Assembly: GCA_958450325.1 (NCBI GenBank)
Contig: OY288251.1
Span: 67,225,666-67,289,665 of the forward strand
Reading direction: 5' to 3'
Length of the DNA stretch: 64,000 bases
Origin: Agrostemma githago
Taxonomy: Eukaryota > Streptophyta > Magnoliopsida > Caryophyllales > Caryophyllaceae
The first letter of the stretch is position 1; each line of letters begins with the position of its first letter. Below the pieces are notes generated by a model that was not told the origin of the DNA, searched no databases, and was given only the letters and a program-made list of their open reading frames with translations. Below, piece by piece: positions 34,347-45,818 of this stretch. The position numbers were made by a program, and so were the translations under genes.

Positions 34347-35736
34347 TTTCTGGCGTCTGGTTACCGGTGGCTTGTCTGTAAGAATACCGCGTAATCAGAG
34401 AAGTTGCTTCGGAACTCAATTTCACCAAGGCATAGGAAATAGCGCGAGAGGAGAGACGACTCCAGTTTGACTCGGGTTAGACTCTCCTAAGACAAATGTG
34501 TAGGGTACGATTCTCGTAGTGACTGTGATTAATCACTCCTTCGGAGAATAGCCCCCAAGTGAGACCTAGGACTTTGATAGGACCCAGATGGTGTGGCACC
34601 TAAGTGACTCGAAAGTGGGGTATGTGAGACATGCGTGCAAGACATGACCCTTAGAGCAACCGTGATTGATCGCTCTACTGAAGGGTGGCCCCCCAAGTGG
34701 GATTGAAGACTTTGTTAAGACTCGAGTGAGTGACCCTTAGACGTAAGGACCGTGAACCTTTTGTTATAGGGCTATGCCTTGTAAAAGGTTGACTCGGAAA
34801 AGACACTTAGACGGGTGACTTGTGAAAAGGTGGGCCTTCCTCAGGATCCAACTATGTGGGTTGGGCCCTGTTCGAAGAAAGGTTCACGTGAGACATTCCC
34901 AGACTTTAGACTCGATTGTGTAACTGGGCCAACCTTTATAGGAGTATGTCCTACGTAGGTGGGCCTTGCCTTAGTAAAATAAGGCGGACTGGGATAGGGG
35001 GGAAACTCGTGATGTAAGATCGACAGAGTTTCGACGCTAGAGACTTCAACGACTTATGACACGACCCGACACTGCTAAATACGGGAAGTCTAAGAAGAGG
35101 AAGTTTTGAAATATGATTTTTTTGAAAAGGCCCGAAAAGATCGGGGAGGAACCGGCCCTTTTTCCAGGAAAAACGGAAAAGGTGGGCCGGGTGACGGTTT
35201 AAAAATTTCGAAAATAATTTCGAGTTTTGAATTGGGCATAATACCGGCTAGAAAAAGGCTATTTTGAGTAAAATCATAAGTCCTAAGTTCGGTATATGTC
35301 CGGGGTTTTGAAATTGGATATTTTGAAAAGGATGCAAATTTTGAAAAATGACGGTTTTTGAAAAAGATGTGGATCCAGTAGCACGTAGTCATGGAAACAG
35401 TATACTGACGCCATGTATGCTCTTAAGCTAAGTCTCGGTCAGTCTATAAGGGTCTATACCAGTGTACATAGCCTATCGAGAATCGGGGCAGACTCCCTAA
35501 CTCGAGTTGAGATTAGGAGATGCCGTAAAACCCATACGAATCGGCTAATGGACACCTTTGGCATAACCAATTTGGACTATATCAATGGTATAGTGGGACG
35601 TCGGTCACCAGTACCGGCCCGGGAAAAATGGGGTTATGCATGAACCGTAAAACTAAAACGCGCATTGTACTAGTCAAACGATTTCTATTCGAGTCTCACC
35701 CTGAAGGATACCGAAGGTTATTAACGCATCAGTAAA
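34347..35736 (-). other. Element A leader between 5' LTR and gag
   Basis: Non-coding. It has blocks similar to the element B leader (58,176-59,333), such as GTGGGACGTCGGTCAC near 35,594 and TAGTGGGCC-like words. Short frames here have no domain. Confidence 0.6.
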
Positions 35737-35754
35737 TCCCCAGCGGAGTCGCCA
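35737..35754 (-). other. Element A primer-binding site
   Basis: The minus strand reads TGGCGACTCCGCTGGGGA, 3 bp inside the 5' LTR. It starts with TGG as expected for pairing with a tRNA CCA end. A tRNA-Arg primer is likely by analogy with Tat/Ogre elements, but was not checked. Confidence 0.75.
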
Positions 35755-35757
35755 AAT

Positions 35758-38172
35758 TGTGGACATGACATAGGTCCACCCCGACGCGGCCACGCACGGG
35801 TTTGGGGAGGCGAATGAATCTCCATATGAGATGGTCAAATTGAAATTTAAATCGAAGTTGGAGTCGCCACCGAATTTTATGGTTATTCGGAACCGTTCGA
35901 GCCCACTCTATGTCGTAGAGGGCCGTGTACAAAATACGGCCCATTTCCGATGTCAGAGTTTATTGGACTCGTACCTTTGCAGTTCGATACAGATGCCGAC
36001 TTGAGCGGTTAATCGTATATTGAATGGTTTCGGACATCCGGAAACCACGGTTCTGAGTAAGGGGTGAGGGTACGTGTTGGGAAGTTCACTAAGAACACCC
36101 AACCCCGCCCGCACATTAGCGGCCTCTACTAGGATATCGAATGATTTTTTAATACGCGCGTTAGTTGAACGATGAATGATATGCAAACATTGTTTTCCTA
36201 AGCATGTGAGGAATTGAATGGGTTGCTAAGTCGTTTAATGCATGGAAATTAACGTCGAAGTTGAATTTAGCATGTGAGGTTCGTTTTAGTATAATAAAAC
36301 AAATGATGAAAAGGAATGAATTTTGCTACAAGATAAACAAACGAGTTAGTATCGATTTGTGAAGAAATAATATAGCAAAAGATAAATATGCGAGATCGAG
36401 AAAATATTAGTCGAAATCTGAAAAATATTGTTGAAAAGACATTGTTTTGTATAAAAAACGATGTTCGAAAAGATAATAAAAAAACGAGAGAGGCGCGCCA
36501 AGGCAGCCGGCCGCGCGGCTCGCCCCGGACGCCGGCGAGTCGCGTGTCGGGCTGGTTCCGAGAGCGGTTTTTTGAAAACTCGATGATTAAATCGCGTGTG
36601 AATATTGCATAATTCGTACTCGACTTAATATTTTCGACATTCGTTATATTCGACAGTTGACTACGAAATCAATATCAAATACTTGGAATAGTTTTACAAA
36701 AGATGTAAATTTTAGAAATCGCTTCGTAGAATAAATAATAAAACGAACGAAAAAGTTTTAAAAAAGGTTCGGGTTTCAGGCCCGTGCGCGAGCCGCCTGG
36801 GCGTGGCGCGACTCCCGTACGGGTCTGTCCGGCTTTTTATTTTTTGTTCGAAATTGCTAAATTTGATGGATCGCGTACAAAATATGAATTAATTTGTATT
36901 CAATTCATGTTTTCGATTTTCGTCGTACCCGATATTCGATTATGAGATCGATATCGAATATTCGGAACGAGTTTAAAAAGGTTTTGTAAAATTGTTTAAA
37001 AAAAAGGAATTTGAACGAAGGAAAGATGTAACGATTTTTAATATCGTCGAGATCTTAATATAATTCTTTTCGATACAATATTCGATTATAGAGAATCGAT
37101 ATCATATTTTTAAGAATGTTTGTTATGAAAATAGTTTTTTTGTCAATATCGATATTAGAAATAAAAAAAACGACGCTTGACCCGTAAAAAGAAAACGGAC
37201 CACGAGGAAGAGAAGAGAAGAAAAGGAGAAATCGGGTTTAGTACACCCTCAACCTACATGCTTTTGTTAACTCGGATCGGGGCTCGTCGGGACGTGGCTA
37301 GGCACGGGAGTGTCGAGTGATGTCGGTCGGGTTAGGGTGTCTCGGTGAAGGTGACGGGTGAAGGGTGTCGGATATCGGGACCGGTTTCCTTCGGGTTTTG
37401 GACGCACTATCGGTTTCTCGATGCTAAGGAATTATGTATGTGGGAATGACAGAAAGTTGATGTGTATGTTGCTAATAATTGATGTGTCTCAGGAATTCTG
37501 TGTGTGTCGGGGATTGTATGAATTAATCGTGTGTTGTAGGATTGATGTTTTCTGATGTTGAAAGTGTTGTATGCAAGGGGCTATTTATAGGGAGTTTCCG
37601 ACCTTGGTTAGGAGAGGTGCATTTGAATTAGAATTACCGCTTGGGTAAGAAGCTGAGGAGAACGAGAATTCCGTTTTCTTGGTGAAGAAGTAAGAAAAAC
37701 CGGCTGGTTGTGTGCTGCTCGGCCGAGTATTTGCACTCGGTTGGGTGTTTGAATCGGTTTTCGGATAGGATTCCTACTTGAGATCGAATTCTACCCTTAA
37801 ACGGACTTGTTTATTATTTTGTGTAGCTGATTTTTTGTAGAGTTTGGGTAAGAACTGGACACGTGAGATGCCACGGTCAGTCCACAAGTCTCGGGAAAAT
37901 CTTTGACCGGGTTTTGACTCGGTCGCTAAAAGACGGTTTTACCCCTGGTGTCGGATTCGACCCAAATTAGTGTTATTTGACTCGAAACGACCCACTGGGC
38001 CTGAATTTGAGGTTGGTTTTGTGAAAGTTGTACTCCTTAAAAAGCCCAAGCTAAATATCCATGATTTCGAGCCCATTTCCGAGTACGTTAAAGTATGTTT
38101 GCGTCCGATCATCATCGGGTGTTTGTCGGAAACTTCTATAGACACCTGGCGGTCAAAATGTGGGTGTCTACA
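35758..38172 (-). repeat. Element A, 5' LTR
   Basis: 2,415 bp, homologous to the LTR at 28,484. Differences include a deletion of about 15 bp near 36,025 and scattered single-base changes, so the insertion is not brand new. Confidence 0.9.
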
Positions 38173-38177
38173 GTATT

Positions 38178-38471
38178 TAACATAGGCAGGGCAGCTTCAA
38201 ATTCGTGATGCAAAGCATCCCTATCATAAGATAATTCATCTCGAATCAACGTGTTACGAAAGCTAGGAAAAACCGATGAATCAGGAATGGGCATGTCTTA
38301 AAACATAGACAAACTACTACCATTACTTTGTAGCAAAGCTTCAATATCGAGCAGGGCTAAGTTATAAATCACTTCCTCAGTCAACTCCAAATCTAAGACA
38401 AAAAGTAACCAAAATGAACATGAATTCTAAATAATGTTTACAGAGAATACAAAAGGAACAACTAAACTTAC
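38178..38471 (-). pseudogene. RepHel exon 9, first part, and intron 8
   Basis: Exon 9 starts at 38,392 (acceptor CTTAG) and encodes a stretch with TEEVIYNLALLDIEALL. A stop TAA is at 38,298-38,300. It continues to the element A insertion point, where ALPMLNT joins NQRSVCDEII on the other side of element A. Intron 8 is 38,393-38,471. Confidence 0.8.
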
Positions 38472-39683
38472 CGAGATTCAACAGAACCCTCCATTGCTTG
38501 AAGAGGATGTCATCAGATAACAATTCCCAAGTTTCCTCCCACACGGTATAAGGCATCAACATAGAACCGGATAACAGCAATGACGCAAAAAGATGCCTAA
38601 GATAAGTCCCCGACTCCCAGTAGTGTGCTTCCTTAATTGCATCAACATACTCAGTGTCGTCACCGATCAAGCCAAGGGCAAAATAGGCTTCTCGGAAAGT
38701 CCGATAAGAGGTACCATTCACAGTTCAAATGTCCTCATAACACATTGCCCCCCTAGAATGGTTCAACATCGTTCTCATGTAATAGAGTTCACCACATTTA
38801 GAGGGAACGTGGTGCAATCTACCAATTGCAAAAAACTTTTGCCTACGCTTCCACTGCTTCTTAGTCCTATCCCATATGTATCTTTGAGGAATCTCACATA
38901 AAAGTAGATCACGTGCATCAGGGTCCCTAGCATTCAATGCAAACCAATCGACAAATTTTGACATAGCAATGCTTGGGTTCTCAAGAACCTCATCAATTGG
39001 GTCATCATCTTCAAAGATAACAGATTGTTCACCCGGGAGGTGAAACTGAAGTTTTTCAACACCAGGAGTCCTATAATGAATGTCAAAGGCAAAAATCCTT
39101 CAAACAACTTCACATGCAGACAAATATCTACAATCGTACAACTTTTGAATCTGGTCGAGGTTATTTTGGTTATTGCGATGACTATGGGACGATTACACTG
39201 TAACACGATCAGGCCCTTTATTGATGTACTTGAACAGATATTTAATCGACCTTGCTTGGTTGCACCACTCCACATTTATGTGAGCATGATATTTATTCAT
39301 AAGGTAGGGATTGTAGGGAACAACGTACCGATTATCAATGGGCACGACGTTCTTGAGAATTGTACGCCCATTATCCCTTCTCTGGTAAATAGAGAAATCA
39401 TTCTTGTCAACTGTGGTCCTAGGGTTGAATCGCTTCGGAAACTTCCGAATGCATGCACCATCTAACATGCATGGTGATTGAGGAATTGCTAAACCGCAAG
39501 GACCATGGATCATCAACTCTGATACTGCGGCGAACAATATGGGATCCTGGCTTTCGTCGGGAATCTCAGCCGAAATAATTCCATCTACGTTTGCCACCTC
39601 CGGGAACTTGTCATCCCGATGGAGGAAGAGTAGGATGTGTGCATGGGGGAGTCCTCTCTTTTGGAATTCGACTGTGTACACAA
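38472..39683 (-). pseudogene. RepHel exon 8: Rep catalytic domain
   Basis: The two-histidine HUH motif is in RGLPHAHILLF near 39,640, and the tyrosine motif is KYLFKYINKGPDRV near 39,205-39,245 with both tyrosines present. These residues cleave and join single-stranded DNA during rolling-circle transposition. Downstream comes a linker with SKFVDWFALN and DLLLCEIPQRYIWD. In-frame stops lie at 39,193-39,195 (TAA), 39,100-39,102 (TGA, where relatives have Trp) and 38,725-38,727 (TGA, probably from CGA). Confidence 0.85.
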
Positions 39684-39784
39684 CTGCAAACAATTTAAAT
39701 TTAGTAAATAAGTTCAAAAGAAAGCAATTGATAAAAATCAAGGACGAATTAAGATTGGATTGAAAAAAAAACATAAATGCATAC

Positions 39785-40722
39785 CTTCTTTAGTCCTCCC
39801 AAAGATTTCGCGAACTTTCAAGTTCTGTATCAATTCATATAGCTTCACTTGAAAAATTCGCGACAAAATATTTGGACGGTCTTCGGAGCGAAGACCCCTT
39901 CTGCTTACGAAGCGTGTAACCTCTGGCCATTTAGGATTACAGGTAAAGGTAATGAACAGATCTGGGTATCCACACCACTTACAAATAGCCATAGTGTCCA
40001 AATACTTTGACCTCATATAAGCATCACCGGATGTGTAAGAGGATGGTACAATATAGCGACTACCAGTTGACGATGGATCAACATTACCCCCTTCAACTAC
40101 ATCAACAACATTTTTGTACTTGTCGACCCTCAGTAAATCTTGGTTGAATCGTAAGAATGACAATCTCTGAGACTCAACCATCATGTATCCATCAACGCAA
40201 ATTTGTTGGAATAAGTTGCAAGATTGTGACCACGTAGGGAACTCAATTTCCATTGGCCTATCTTGAAATCGAAAGGCAAAGAACTCACGTAAAGTGAGCT
40301 CCTCGTGCAGCTTAAGGCTATTGCTTATACCAAGAGATGCTTCACTGTGAGGGATATGTAGGCGAAATCCATCCTCATCATATGGGAGCAAAATAGGATA
40401 TTGTAGGGCAAGATATGATGGGTGCAGCTCAGAAATGCGTTGCAATTGTCCACATGATTTTTGTACAATAATGTCCCGATGTTCCATGTCGGGACCTATG
40501 TCACCTTCAACTACAGCAGCAACTTCTGAAGCAGTTGGACGGTTATAAGTTCTCCCATCAGTGCATCTTCGGGCAATTAGTCTAATACTAACATCCTCTT
40601 CTACATCTGATGACAATCTGTCCCTGGCCATCCGGAACGTCTTTGCAAGAGGGTTATGTTTGTCGATCATTTCCTTCAATAACGACATAAGTTCCTCATT
40701 GAATCTACTACGTCCACCACCA
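39785..40722 (-). pseudogene. RepHel exon 7: Helitron-like N-terminal domain
   Basis: 312 codons without a stop. It contains HNPLAKTFRMARDRL, LALQYPILLPYDEDGF, LREFFAFRFQDR and ICVDGYMMVESQRLSFLR, then ITFTCNPKWPEVTRF near the end, the standard order for the Helitron_like_N/Rep region. Phases fit exon 6 upstream and exon 8 downstream through introns 39,684-39,784 and 40,723-40,821. Confidence 0.85.
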
Positions 40723-40821
40723 CTGCTTATTTAAAAAGAAGATGTACAGAGCAAGTAAATTTCATGAACAGGTAAGTATGAGAAATCAAATCCACAAAAT
40801 AAGCATACAGAAGGTACTTAC

Positions 40822-41271
40822 CTTACGGCATTTATTCGGTTCTTAACCTCCTACTCCGTATCATAGATATAAAATTGACAAAACTTTGGAATAGATCCAT
40901 CAGCAGGTAACAAACTGTCAATTCGATGAACATTCTGTCCTCTCATCCTAAATGTGTATGGACCTCGACCAACATTGACTGTTCTATCAATAATGCCACC
41001 AGTGGACGACCAAGCATACCCACAATTATAGCCGCGGATATTGCTAATAAATGTAGAACTTAGACGATGTTGTTTTGTCAAAAGTGATTTTAACAATTCA
41101 GGTGGTTGGCTTAGATATGGCAAAACTACCTTCCCATCTGAGCAGCACAGAGAGAATCTTGGATTTGTTGTGCCTTTGCCTTTACCAATCCTTTAATTTC
41201 CTCATACCACATTTGGGCTTTGCACATCCGACATTCATATTTCGGGTCACCAATATCCCAATAAATTGAAC
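40822..41271 (-). pseudogene. RepHel exon 6: zinc-finger region, frameshifted and stopped
   Basis: Starts with SIYWDIGDPKYECRMCKAQM, a C-x2-C finger usual in plant RepHel, and continues after a frame change with FSLCCSDGKVVLPYL, then RGYNCGYAWSS and PKFCQFYIYDTE. A frameshift (net one base lost or two gained) lies near 41,185-41,200, and exon length confirms it: 450 nt does not match the flanking phases. A TAG stop at 40,851-40,853 follows YDTE. Confidence 0.8.
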
Positions 41272-41387
41272 CTACATCAATAGTTCATGAAACAATTAAA
41301 ACAGTAATGGAATATAAAACATTTATGTAAACATGATCTAATACTTTTATATAGAACCGGGTAGTTCAAGAAAGGGGTAAGGGAAAC

Positions 41388-42424
41388 CTGCACCAGTGTC
41401 TAGAACTCCACCAGTGGCATTGTTGGGCAATCCTTCTTCAAATTGGTGTTGCTGGGAATCGTTTTCAACGAACATACCATCAGAAGGAGGATTAATATGT
41501 GGAGTTGATGAAGTACTGGCCTCATTGAACTCAGAGCACAAACTTGGTGTTGGGTCAGTAGTAAGGGAGTCGTTCGAATCGTCACAATCTGTAAGAGGTG
41601 AACATATTGTGTATATACTTATAACTCTAAGGAACCATTCGTTTAAACACAAAATAAAACCTTGAGAATGACAACTAATATAATGCACCATACGAAATGA
41701 AAGTGTCATTATAGTACAAATTTAAATTGTTGACAAAATATACACGTAAATCACCTGGCTGAGAACATCGAACCGAGGAAGTGGACCTTCTCCTTTTTTC
41801 TGCATTGAGTTCTTTTCTACGGGCCCTTTTAAGTTTTGTCGCTTGTTGCACCAGTGAAAGAATGACAGGTTCAAATGAAATAACAGAAGAAGGAGTTGCA
41901 CCAAAAGAAGAAGGAGTTGAAGGACAATGGGGCGAGGTACGACGACGACGTGAAGCAAGTCGTCGTGTAGGTCGATGAACCGGACCACCTATTAAGAACA
42001 GGAAATATTAAAATTTATTAAAAAGAATGGGTCCAAAAACTGACAACTAAGTGTGTACACACACATACATACCAACATAGACACGTGGAGACACACACAT
42101 GTAAGTGTGAGTGTGGAAAAAGAAAGGTGAATAAAAGGTACCATTGGTAATATCACTTAGGGGAGTACAAACGGTTAGCACAGGCTGCTGATTTGAGCCA
42201 GTATTTTCATTAACAAAGCTTCTGCTTTCAGCACCTGAATAATAATAATACCAATTTCATGTTGAGTTTACATGCATAGGTATGTAGAAATGCACAAGTA
42301 TATATCTGTGTAAGAGGTGAGTAAGAGGTACCGTTGGTAATATCTCTCAAAGGATTCAGGATTCCCATAACATATTGCTGATTTGGTTCGACATTTTCAT
42401 TTGCAAATCCACTGCTCTCCCCAC
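41388..42424 (-). pseudogene. RepHel exons 2-5: low-complexity N-terminus with a duplicated exon
   Basis: E2 (42,332-42,424) and E3 (42,142-42,234) are both exactly 93 nt, share phase and encode related peptides ending LRDITNG and LSDITNG. E4 (41,755-41,988) is very basic (HRPTRRLASRRRRTSP, KLKRARRKELNAEKRRR), a likely nuclear localisation region. E5 (41,388-41,588) is acidic and Ser/Thr-rich. All four join in frame. Confidence 0.75.
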
Positions 42425-42961
42425 CTTAACAATAATATGAGATCCATAAAGTGAACATCACTCAATACAACATATTACCAAACAAAAAAGTGTCTATCCA
42501 AATATAGTCAGACAAATGTAAAAATTCTGAGATCAATGTCAAAAATTAATAAATGTACAATGTATGGATATATTTTGAGTTATATCTATATAGTAGCAGT
42601 AGTAGTATGCCTTAGTACTAACAATAATAATAGTAATAGTAATTATAATAATAATACTATTCTTAACTAATCTAATAGTACTCCATGTTACTTATTATTA
42701 TCACTATTATTACTAACCTCTTATATAAAAAGCAGGCTAGAAGAGTGGATTTAAAAACCGACCCTATTTGACCCAAATCTAGACACACACAAAAATCTGG
42801 ATAAAAAACCGACCCTATCAAATATGGTGCAAGTTTATTTAGGTACAATAGCAAATCTGATCTGATAACAATATCGAAGTTTGACCAAATATATAATACA
42901 ACGACCAAACTGAACTTAAAGTCGGAAACTACCATAAAAACCGGAAGCCACAACTAAACCC

Positions 42962-43412
42962 GGCCCAAATGACAAACGAAACCCCCAAAAGAACAGAAAC
43001 CCAGGCATTTAAAGCCTAGCGGAAATCAGGCCCAAATCGAGTACTAAACCCAAACCCAACCCTAATAACCCCACCCATTTATATACCACCCTCCCCTCAC
43101 AGACCCCCCTAAAAAACCCTAATCCCACCCGACTCTCTACCTAACACTAACCCTAACCGTAAATCGTCTCTCAGTCTCACTCTCCACTCTCACTCTCACT
43201 GACTCCTTAATCCTTCCCAAAATCGTCGTCTTTTGTTCCTCAGTTCACCTTTAAGCGACCTTCCTTGATAATTAGTTGTCCGAAAAAAGTGAAGATTCTT
43301 TGTCAATCACATTGCTAAGCTCTTTCCAGATTCATCGCCATTCTTCTGATTAATTTGAAGATTGGTCGATATTTGTCAACCAAATTCCAAATCTGCTGTG
43401 CTTTGGACGACA
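42962..43412 (+). promoter_or_regulatory. Captured housekeeping-type promoter and 5' leader
   Basis: On the plus strand there are two GGCCCA (site II) words (42,962 and about 43,029), telo-box words AACCCTAA/AAACCCTAA (about 43,057 and 43,114), a TATA-like TTTATATACC (43,078), then a CT-rich leader of about 300 bp ending in an ATG at 43,413. Site II plus telo-box is typical of plant ribosomal-protein and cell-cycle gene promoters. The donor gene is not recognised. Confidence 0.5.
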
Positions 43413-44110
43413 AATGGTATGTGTTTGTTTTCCTTTGATAATTTTTTTAAAAAAATTGGAAGTGCTAATCATGTTAGTGTATTTGCTCAATTTTTTATCA
43501 ATCTTTTCTGATTATTGTTTTTTTTGTGACCCTGTATTCTACAATGTTTGCGTGCGTTTTTTCTACCTGAAACCGAATCCCAGATCGCCGTTGTTGTACA
43601 CAGAAAAGGGGTGAGTTTTTTTATTGTAATTTTCTTTTTTAAATTTCAAAATCGATATTATGTCAATTATTCCTCACCACTGATCATTTTCTTCTTTCTG
43701 TGCTGTAACTTTCTTGCATGCATGTCCTTTCCTGCGTTCTACATTCCTTGCATGCACATTTCCTATCCGGAATAGAATTAGAGATGTACTTTGCTGTGTA
43801 CGAAAATGGTGAGTTCTTCCCTCTATTTCTCTCTGTTTTGTTTATTTCCGAAATCTTGGTCATGTAATTATTTCTCATTACTAATACTTTTACTGTTCTG
43901 TGTTGCACATTTTCTGCATGCATACATCTCATTGGAAACCGAGTTCCAGATACATACATTGCCTTACACGAAAAAAAGGTGAGGCTTCCCCCCTTTTATT
44001 CCTCTTCTTTTTTATTATTAAATTTTGAGCTCTTAAGAATTTTGAAATGTTCTAATCATTGATATTTTTTCCCTGTCTTCTGCAGATTATTGTCCCTTAT
44101 TTTGAAATAA
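43413..44110 (+). repeat. Tandem micro-exon-like modules
   Basis: After ATG|GTATGT come modules of about 170-190 bp, each ending in a tract like GAATCCCAG, then 27-29 bp resembling one another (ATCGCCGTTGTTGTACACAG; AGATGTACTTTGCTGTGTAC; ATACATACATTGCCTTACAC, each followed by GAAAA-like), then GGTGAG. Modules end at about 43,611, 43,810 and 43,979. Each looks like an intron plus micro-exon. Transcription is not shown. Confidence 0.5.
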
Positions 44111-44149
44111 GTATAGAATATGTGGGGGATGCACAAAGATTTGGGGTTT

Positions 44150-45740
44150 AGGTGACCAGATCTTCTATTATTAATCTGTTCTTTAAAAAATGATGAAACA
44201 TCGGCTCATTCTGAGACAGGTATAACCTTCACTTTTCACTTACCTACATTTCTAATATTTATATTTATTTTTAATTGCATGCACAGTCAAAAAGAACAAT
44301 AAGTTCTGAGTTTTCTAATATTCTGGATATTTTCCCATATTTTATGCTATATTGTGTGTGTATTCACAGATCTGACTTAAAAAAAACCGAGTTAAATTTT
44401 TTCATCCTACTATGTCTGTTCTTAAATCTCACCATTTTTTTAGTATATAAATCTGTGATTTGAAGTGTTGCATGTTGAAGATTTCATGATATAGGCTTGC
44501 ATCTTTATCAAAACAAAATGATCTAAAAAACATTCTGTGTAGCAAGTATGTATACTAATCAATATACCAAAAAAATTATTAGGAAAACAGAGGCGTAGCA
44601 AACAACATTCTAATACCTATGTTTGTTTTTAATTGCATGCATAGTAAAAACAAATAGTAAGTTCTGAAATTTCTAATATTCTGGGTATTTCACGTATTTG
44701 AAATCTATATTGTGTGTTTTCTACCAAATCTGAGTTAAAACAGAGTAGAAAGAAAAAATGTCTCATATTTAATTACCTGCATAAAAAACCCAAACTCAAT
44801 CAATACTTAATATCCTGCATAATCACAACTCTAAACAATTCATCCAACCCAACAAAAAAAAACGAATGATCATTTAATTCATATTGTTGAACAATCTTCT
44901 CAAAAACTCAACTAAAAAAATTAATACGGAGTATTATAATAAGGGTAAAATGAAAAAATCATCATCCAAAAAGAGTTACTCCGTATAATGCACAATTCAG
45001 GAAGCTATTGTAAATTACCGTCGGTGTCAATGTTGTTCACATAAGAGAAATCTTTTTAAAAGTTTAATTTTATATCCAATTAATAATATATGTAATCGTA
45101 TAAAATGTGCATCTTGTCAACTTATTATTAACTCAAAGCAATTAAGTTAATTTTTTTTGTAGTTTATTGATATAGTCAGGCTAAGTATTCTCCATACTAA
45201 TTTTCTGATGCTTGCATTTTTAAATAAAAGGAAAAATGAACTGACTGGCTAATAAATTTTTTTAATAATAATGTCAGGAAAAATACATACTATCATTAAT
45301 AAATTTAACACTTAGGTTAAATAGAAGACTAAACATTAGATTAATGTCTGTACATGCAGTTTCTTTGAAGATATAAAGAGTATACTCTATGCTTTATTTT
45401 AAATGTGAATGTTAAATTTAAACTCCAGAAAAGGTTAATTGTATTCCTATTTAGCCAAAAACAACAAAAATCACAGGGAGACTGACGTAATTGTTGATAT
45501 AGAAATAAACAAAAACAGTAATCACTTAATAAAATTATTTAAAACACTGAAATGATAGACATGTAGAGAATACAAAGACTCAGTTACCTTTTCCATATTT
45601 TTGTGTCAAATACTTTAGATTTGCAGATTATAATTCTCATATACTCTAGACATTACAGTATATTTCTAACAAAACAGTAGAGAAAAAAAAATACATGTTT
45701 TTGCAAACATAAGATGAAAATAATATGAAATAGAGCAACA
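44150..45740. other. AT-rich intronic sequence, no feature seen
   Basis: No coding frame with a domain, no RNA gene and no clear repeat beyond two similar TGCATGCA-CAGTxAAAA stretches near 44,275 and 44,634. Confidence 0.5.
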
Positions 45741-45745
45741 CATAC

Positions 45746-45818
45746 GTTCTGGCCTGCAGCGATTTGTACCATCCCTTGTGCTTCTGCTGCTGTTTCTTGC
45801 TGAACTTAGATTATCCAT
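45746..45818 (-). CDS. RepHel exon 1 with start codon
   Basis: ATG at 45,816-45,818 opens a Ser/Arg-rich peptide, MDNLSSARNSSRSTRDGTNR and onward, that ends in phase 1 at AAC|GTATG. The leftover C joins GT of exon 2 to make an Arg codon, continuing into GESSGFANEN. This ATG was chosen because it is the first in the open stretch and phases agree. Element B is inserted about 350 bp upstream, in the likely promoter. Confidence 0.6.

Larger units (their letters stand above)
28484..38172 (-). mobile_element. Element A: non-autonomous Tat-type Ty3/gypsy retrotransposon
   Basis: It is bounded by LTRs (28,484-30,917 and 35,758-38,172), by TG/CA ends, and by the 5-bp duplication GTATT (28,479-28,483 and 38,173-38,177). 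The primer-binding site and polypurine tract place it on the minus strand. Internal coding is limited to a truncated gag (33,486-34,346); protease, reverse transcriptase, RNase H and integrase are absent. LTR and gag are clearly related to element B. It is inserted in a helicase exon of the Helitron and so is younger than the Helitron. Confidence 0.9.
42425..45745 (-). other. RepHel intron 1, about 3.3 kb
   Basis: Bounded by AAC|GTATG (45,745) and TTAAG|GTG (42,425). It contains a plus-strand promoter-like block with duplicated modules (42,962-44,110) and AT-rich sequence without genes from about 44,150 to 45,740. A simple-sequence tract of TAA/TAG triplets is at 42,590-42,720. Confidence 0.6.
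26918..45818 (-). pseudogene. Helitron RepHel (HUH Rep plus Pif1-like helicase), ten exons, inactivated
   Basis: Exons: E1 45,746-45,818; E2 42,332-42,424; E3 42,142-42,234; E4 41,755-41,988; E5 41,388-41,588; E6 40,822-41,271; E7 39,785-40,722; E8 38,472-39,683; E9 38,178-38,392 plus 27,938-28,483 (split by element A); E10 26,918-27,820. All introns are GT-AG and phases match except inside E6. The product would be about 1,650 aa, normal for plant RepHel. The Rep nicks and joins DNA at Helitron ends; the 5'-3' helicase unwinds. Damage: a frameshift near 41,185-41,200; stops at 40,851, 39,193, 39,100, 38,725 and 38,298; Walker A Thr to Ile; and the element A insertion. Intron 1 (about 3.3 kb) holds foreign-looking sequence. 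Confidence 0.85.

Noticed and set aside
43684..43982. Short frames on both strands in the micro-exon region
   Set aside because: They cross the intron-like parts of the modules and share no domain; only the modular layout is of interest.
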